This document shows, piece by piece, positions 6,429-8,850 of a stretch of 8,850 bases of DNA. The position numbers and the translations under genes were made by a program. The notes under the pieces were generated by a model that saw nothing but the letters and a program-made list of their open reading frames with translations, did no database searches and had not been told where the DNA came from. The DNA comes from Cytophagaceae bacterium (lineage in GTDB: Bacteria > Bacteroidota > Bacteroidia > Cytophagales > Flexibacteraceae), in assembly GCA_947464365.1 (NCBI GenBank), contig CANHWS010000137.1, forward strand, positions 1 through 8,850, read 5' to 3'. Numbering within the stretch: position 1 is the stretch's first letter; every line of letters begins with the position of its first letter.

Positions 6429-7262
6429 ATGTTTAAGAAACTATTCGTGTGGGTGATCGCGATGGTGGCGACACTTGCCGTCCAGGCACAGTCGTTCACG
6501 GTGACACCTGCCAACGCAACAGCCGAAGATCAGATTACGATCACGATCGACGTAACTGGCTTCGCAACATTCAATGGCGTTTCGCCACTCTATCTATGGG
6601 CTTGGTCAAACCTTGGGGATGCCCCAAATGGTACCTGGAACAGTAGCAACGAGTCTGCTAAGATGACACAGGATCCGAACAACCCTAACATCTGGTCGTT
6701 CAAGATGATCCCAGCTCAGTACTATGGCAAACCAGCTGGAGGCTTTACCTTTATCGGCTTCCTTGTCAAGGGCAAGGATGGCACTGGCGACATCAAAACT
6801 GGTGATCAAACCAAACAGCTTGATCCGATTGCATTTAACGATGCTGCAGTCCGCCGTTTCCCGTCTAAGTTTACTGAAGACGACATCTTGACTGTGTTTT
6901 ACGACAAGACGCTCGACAACAACACGACGATGAAGAATACCAATGACATCAGTGTCTTCACACAGGTGCAGGTAACGGATGCGAACGGTGTCGTGAGCAA
7001 CTGGACATACACTCCGTATGAGTGGCCAAACATTGCAACTGCAGGACCTGATAGCAAAGTCAAAATGGTACAGGTGTCTGACTCATTGTATCGTTGGACC
7101 ATCATCCCTAAGAAGTTTTTCGTAGGGCTACAACCGGGCGAAACGATCAGCAAAATCAAGGTACACGTTCGTAGTACTGCCACCCCAGACTTCAGCGGTG
7201 CCAATGGCCCGGCTGCTAGCAAAGGTGACGAGATCTATTCTACAGAGCCTAAGCGTCCGTAA
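6429..7262 (+). CDS. Secreted two-domain beta-sandwich protein in the SusE/SusF position, probable glycan-binding
   Basis: This encodes 277 residues. A Sec signal peptide (MFKKLFVWVIAMVATLAVQA) is probably cut near residue 20. The mature protein appears to hold two similar modules, about 22-130 and 148-270. Each begins with a strand (ITITIDVTG; ILTVFYDKT) and carries a late motif of W/R-W, then two or three residues, IP, then aromatic pairs and G (IWSFKMIPAQYYG at 88-100; YRWTIIPKKFFVG at 221-233). A further strand (FTFIGFLVKG; SKIKVHVRS) follows. Exposed-type tryptophans (W57, W59, W70, W89; W192, W199, W223) would suit sugar stacking. SusE and SusF are tandem starch-binding lipoproteins in this operon position, but here no lipobox and indeed no cysteine is present, so the protein is probably periplasmic or held by partners. 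It starts 32 bp after the lipoprotein gene and is last before the terminator. The function is inferred from context and fold pattern. Confidence 0.85.
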   Translation: MFKKLFVWVIAMVATLAVQAQSFTVTPANATAEDQITITIDVTGFATFNGVSPLYLWAWSNLGDAPNGTWNSSNESAKMTQDPNNPNIWSFKMIPAQYYGKPAGGFTFIGFLVKGKDGTGDIKTGDQTKQLDPIAFNDAAVRRFPSKFTEDDILTVFYDKTLDNNTTMKNTNDISVFTQVQVTDANGVVSNWTYTPYEWPNIATAGPDSKVKMVQVSDSLYRWTIIPKKFFVGLQPGETISKIKVHVRSTATPDFSGANGPAASKGDEIYSTEPKRP

Positions 7263-7337
7263 TTTGGGTGTTGTCCTCAATGTGTTTAGGCACTAACGAG
7301 GTAACCTTCGTGTTACGAACATAATCCCAACTCAATT

Positions 7338-7372
7338 TAGCCCCTCGCGCTTTAGCCCGAGGGGCTATTTTG
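7338..7372 (+). terminator. Intrinsic terminator of the SusC/SusD operon
   Basis: TAGCCCCTCG (7338-7347) and CGAGGGGCTA (7358-7367) form a perfect, GC-rich 10-bp stem around a 10-nt loop, followed at once by TTTTGGTTTT. It lies 75 bp after the last stop codon of the cluster. The left flank is not an A-run, so it should act on plus-strand transcription only. It separates the PUL from sbcD. Confidence 0.85.
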
Positions 7373-7477
7373 GTTTTGGAGGTATAGGCACGGTCCTTAT
7401 TTAGGCTCAACAAGGGTGTTTTTAGTTTGGATGACAGATTGGCGAAGGTAGTTTTCGGCAATATTTTCGGTATTTTG

Positions 7478-7492
7478 TAATGATAATCGTTA
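7478..7492. promoter_or_regulatory. Fur-box-like palindrome (tentative)
   Basis: TAATGATAATCGTTA is a 7-1-7 inverted repeat with one mismatched pair. Aligned by eye to the classical 19-bp Fur consensus (GATAATGATAATCATTATC), it and its flanks agree at 14 positions. It lies 160 nt upstream of sbcD, a gene not known for iron control, so chance similarity in AT-rich DNA is a real alternative. Confidence 0.25.
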
Positions 7493-7529
7493 GGGCTGTT
7501 GTGCATTCCAGCATGTGTGGTGGCTATCT

Positions 7530-7573
7530 TGTCACTTGACAATTATCATGTCAGAAAGTATGCCATCTGGCAT
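7530..7573. promoter_or_regulatory. Cluster of inverted repeats upstream of sbcD
   Basis: TGTCA-CT-TGACA (7530-7541) is followed by another TGTCA (7549-7553), giving three half-sites in alternating orientation. Directly after comes ATGCCA-TC-TGGCAT (7560-7573), with perfect 6-bp arms. The cluster ends 78 nt before the sbcD start codon, within promoter distance. Operators for an unidentified repressor (for example a DNA-damage regulator) are possible, but no known consensus is recognised. Confidence 0.3.
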
Positions 7574-7651
7574 TCTTTGTGTTCTGGTTCCAAGTTCTGA
7601 CCAGCCGTTAGTAGTTTCGATCGCATACCCAATAATCCGTTCCACAACCAG

Positions 7652-8850
7652 ATGAAAATCCTACATACAGCAGACTGGCACCTAGGTGCAAAACTTGGTA
7701 CTTATGACCGTCTGGAAGAGCAAACAGAAGTCTTGGCTGAGATCGTCCGGATAGCGGACCAAGAACAGGTGGATCTGGTATTGATTGCTGGGGATTTGTT
7801 TGATACGTTCAATCCTGGTAGTGCAGCCGAGGATTTACTCTACCGTACGTTGGTATCCCTGACCAACCGTGGGCAACGGGCTGTAATTGCCATCGCTGGT
7901 AACCATGACTCGCCAGAAAAAGTTGTTACAACTGTCCACATGGCGCGTAGCCTTGGCATCTTGCTTGTTGGCGCTCCTAATGTTGTTCCGGACCAGATCA
8001 ATGTACCGGGTCATGTCACGACAGCCAAGGTCTCGCAGGGTTTCGTCGAGCTGGATTTTCAAGGGCTAAATCATCCTGTCCGGATCCTGACCACGCCGTA
8101 TGCCAATGACAAGCGTATGATGACCTTTCTAGGCCGGGAGGAAGATGAAAATCAGACTACCATTGAGGATCTACTGCGTAGCCATTGGGCAGGTTTGGCT
8201 GCAGACCATTGTGATCAGCATGGCGTCAACCTATTAGTGGCGCACCAGTTCATGACTCGCAGAGGTGGGCATCAGTACGCCGAGCCTGAGGGCGAACGCA
8301 AGGTCTTGCATGTTGGGGGTACTTTGGGCCTTCATACGGATATCATCCCTGAGGGCATTCAGTATGTTGCACTAGGGCATTTGCATAACAAGATCGAGGT
8401 CCAGACCAGCCCAATGCCTGTTGTCTACAGCAGCAGTCCGCTGGCCTACAGTTTTAGTGAGGCAGGCCAAACCAAATTTGTATCGATCGTTGAGGTGGAG
8501 CCGGGTACGCCTGCCGACGTTCGGTTTGTGCCGCTTAGCGCAGGCAAACGCTTAATGCGCCAAACATTCCTCTCAGCGGCTGAGGCTGTTGAGTGGCTGA
8601 CGGCAAATCAAGACTGTCTAGTGGAGGTCTCTATCAAAACCAAGGAGAGCCTAACTGCTGCTGAGGTCAGTTTGATCAAAAGAGCACACCCTGGTATCAT
8701 CGGTCAGCCAATCCCGATTGCCGAAGATGAAGTAGATGGCAGCGATAACCACCTGCGCCTTAACAGAATTTTGGCAGAAAGTGGACTAGACATTGGTGCC
8801 CTCTTCCGTGACTATTACAAGTCGGTTAATCAGCAAGAACCCAACCCTGA
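7652..8850 (+). CDS. sbcD: Exonuclease SbcCD subunit D, Mre11-type nuclease (partial at window edge)
   Basis: An open frame of 399 residues runs from the ATG at 7652 off the right edge; E. coli SbcD has 400, so little should be missing. SbcD is the metal-dependent nuclease of the SbcCD complex, which with the SMC-like ATPase SbcC cleaves hairpins, cruciforms and blocked DNA ends. All calcineurin-like phosphoesterase motifs are present: MKILHTADWHLG with Asp8 and His10, GDLFD at 47-51, GNHD at 83-86, VAHQF with His198, and GHLHNK with His243 and His245. The later part (VYSSSPLAYSFSEAGQTKFV, then a capping domain with IPIAEDE) fits the SbcD C-terminal region. The ATG is the only start that includes the conserved first strand. 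sbcC would be expected immediately downstream, outside the window. The upstream terminator separates it from the PUL, so it is probably transcribed independently. Confidence 0.96.
   Translation, partial: MKILHTADWHLGAKLGTYDRLEEQTEVLAEIVRIADQEQVDLVLIAGDLFDTFNPGSAAEDLLYRTLVSLTNRGQRAVIAIAGNHDSPEKVVTTVHMARSLGILLVGAPNVVPDQINVPGHVTTAKVSQGFVELDFQGLNHPVRILTTPYANDKRMMTFLGREEDENQTTIEDLLRSHWAGLAADHCDQHGVNLLVAHQFMTRRGGHQYAEPEGERKVLHVGGTLGLHTDIIPEGIQYVALGHLHNKIEVQTSPMPVVYSSSPLAYSFSEAGQTKFVSIVEVEPGTPADVRFVPLSAGKRLMRQTFLSAAEAVEWLTANQDCLVEVSIKTKESLTAAEVSLIKRAHPGIIGQPIPIAEDEVDGSDNHLRLNRILAESGLDIGALFRDYYKSVNQQEPNP

Larger units (their letters stand above)
7373..7651. other. Spacer between the PUL terminator and sbcD
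   Basis: I see no gene here. The sequence is more AT-rich than the flanking genes and should carry the sbcD promoter. It contains a Fur-box-like palindrome (7478-7492), TGTCA half-sites (7530-7553) and an ATGCCA-TC-TGGCAT palindrome (7560-7573). TATTTTCG at 7462-7469, with ATTG 20 nt upstream (7438-7441), is a weak match to the Bacteroidota promoter pattern, too poor to annotate on its own. sbcD starts without a Shine-Dalgarno, after TTCCACAACCAG. Confidence 0.55.

Noticed and set aside
7301..7319. Overlapping inverted repeats GTAAC/GTTAC and TTCGT/ACGAA just before the terminator
   Set aside because: The arms are only 5 bp and mutually exclusive, and they are weaker than the 10-bp terminator that follows, so they are not annotated as separate elements.
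7249..7542. 97-residue minus-strand open frame after the SusE/F-position gene
   Set aside because: It runs through the intrinsic terminator and into the end of the upstream gene, has no recognisable domain, and its composition looks non-coding.
7536..7564. TTGACA, 17 nt, TATGCC upstream of sbcD, resembling an E. coli sigma-70 promoter
   Set aside because: The Bacteroidota primary sigma factor uses a different consensus, and the TTGACA is better explained as part of the TGTCA/TGACA inverted repeat.
1..8850. Mobile elements, CRISPR arrays, tRNA or rRNA genes
   Set aside because: No transposase-like frame, terminal inverted repeats, regularly spaced repeats or tRNA/rRNA signature was seen by eye in the window.

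Overview
The window looks like Bacteroidota chromosome. It carries an adjacent SusC-like TonB-dependent receptor and SusD-like lipoprotein, which is the hallmark of polysaccharide utilization loci (PULs) in that phylum. Base composition is close to balanced, and none of the gene starts has a clear Shine-Dalgarno sequence. The leaders are A/C-rich instead, as is common in Bacteroidota. I cannot place the genus.

Layout. (1) Positions 3-407, minus strand: the first 135 residues of a secreted protein resembling the N-terminal domain of family 31 glycoside hydrolases (alpha-glucosidase/alpha-xylosidase type), running off the left edge. (2) Positions 408-1158: a 751-bp divergent intergenic region with no credible gene. 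It holds several inverted repeats that may be regulatory, but no convincing Bacteroidota promoter could be fixed. (3) Positions 1159-7262, plus strand: a four-gene cluster, probably one operon, with gaps of 32, 61 and 32 bp. It encodes a SusC-like receptor, a SusD-like glycan-binding lipoprotein, a small DUF5004-like lipoprotein, and a secreted non-lipidated protein of two similar beta-rich domains in the usual SusE/SusF position. (4) Positions 7338-7372: a strong intrinsic terminator closing the cluster. (5) Positions 7373-7651: a spacer with several palindromes. (6) From 7652 to the right edge: sbcD, the nuclease subunit of the SbcCD repair complex, almost complete and unrelated to the PUL.

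Inferred working model: the SusD-like protein and the two accessory proteins bind an oligosaccharide at the cell surface or in the periplasm, the SusC-like protein imports it with TonB energy, and the divergent GH31-type enzyme cleaves terminal alpha-glycosidic linkages. An alpha-glucan (starch/maltodextrin-like) substrate fits the GH31 and the SusE/F-position protein but is not proven. No regulator and no other glycosidase lie inside the window.

The window is mainly a recognisable PUL flank plus a housekeeping repair gene, and I do not see an unprecedented system. The least described parts are the two small accessory proteins and the hairpins or palindromes at the gene junctions.
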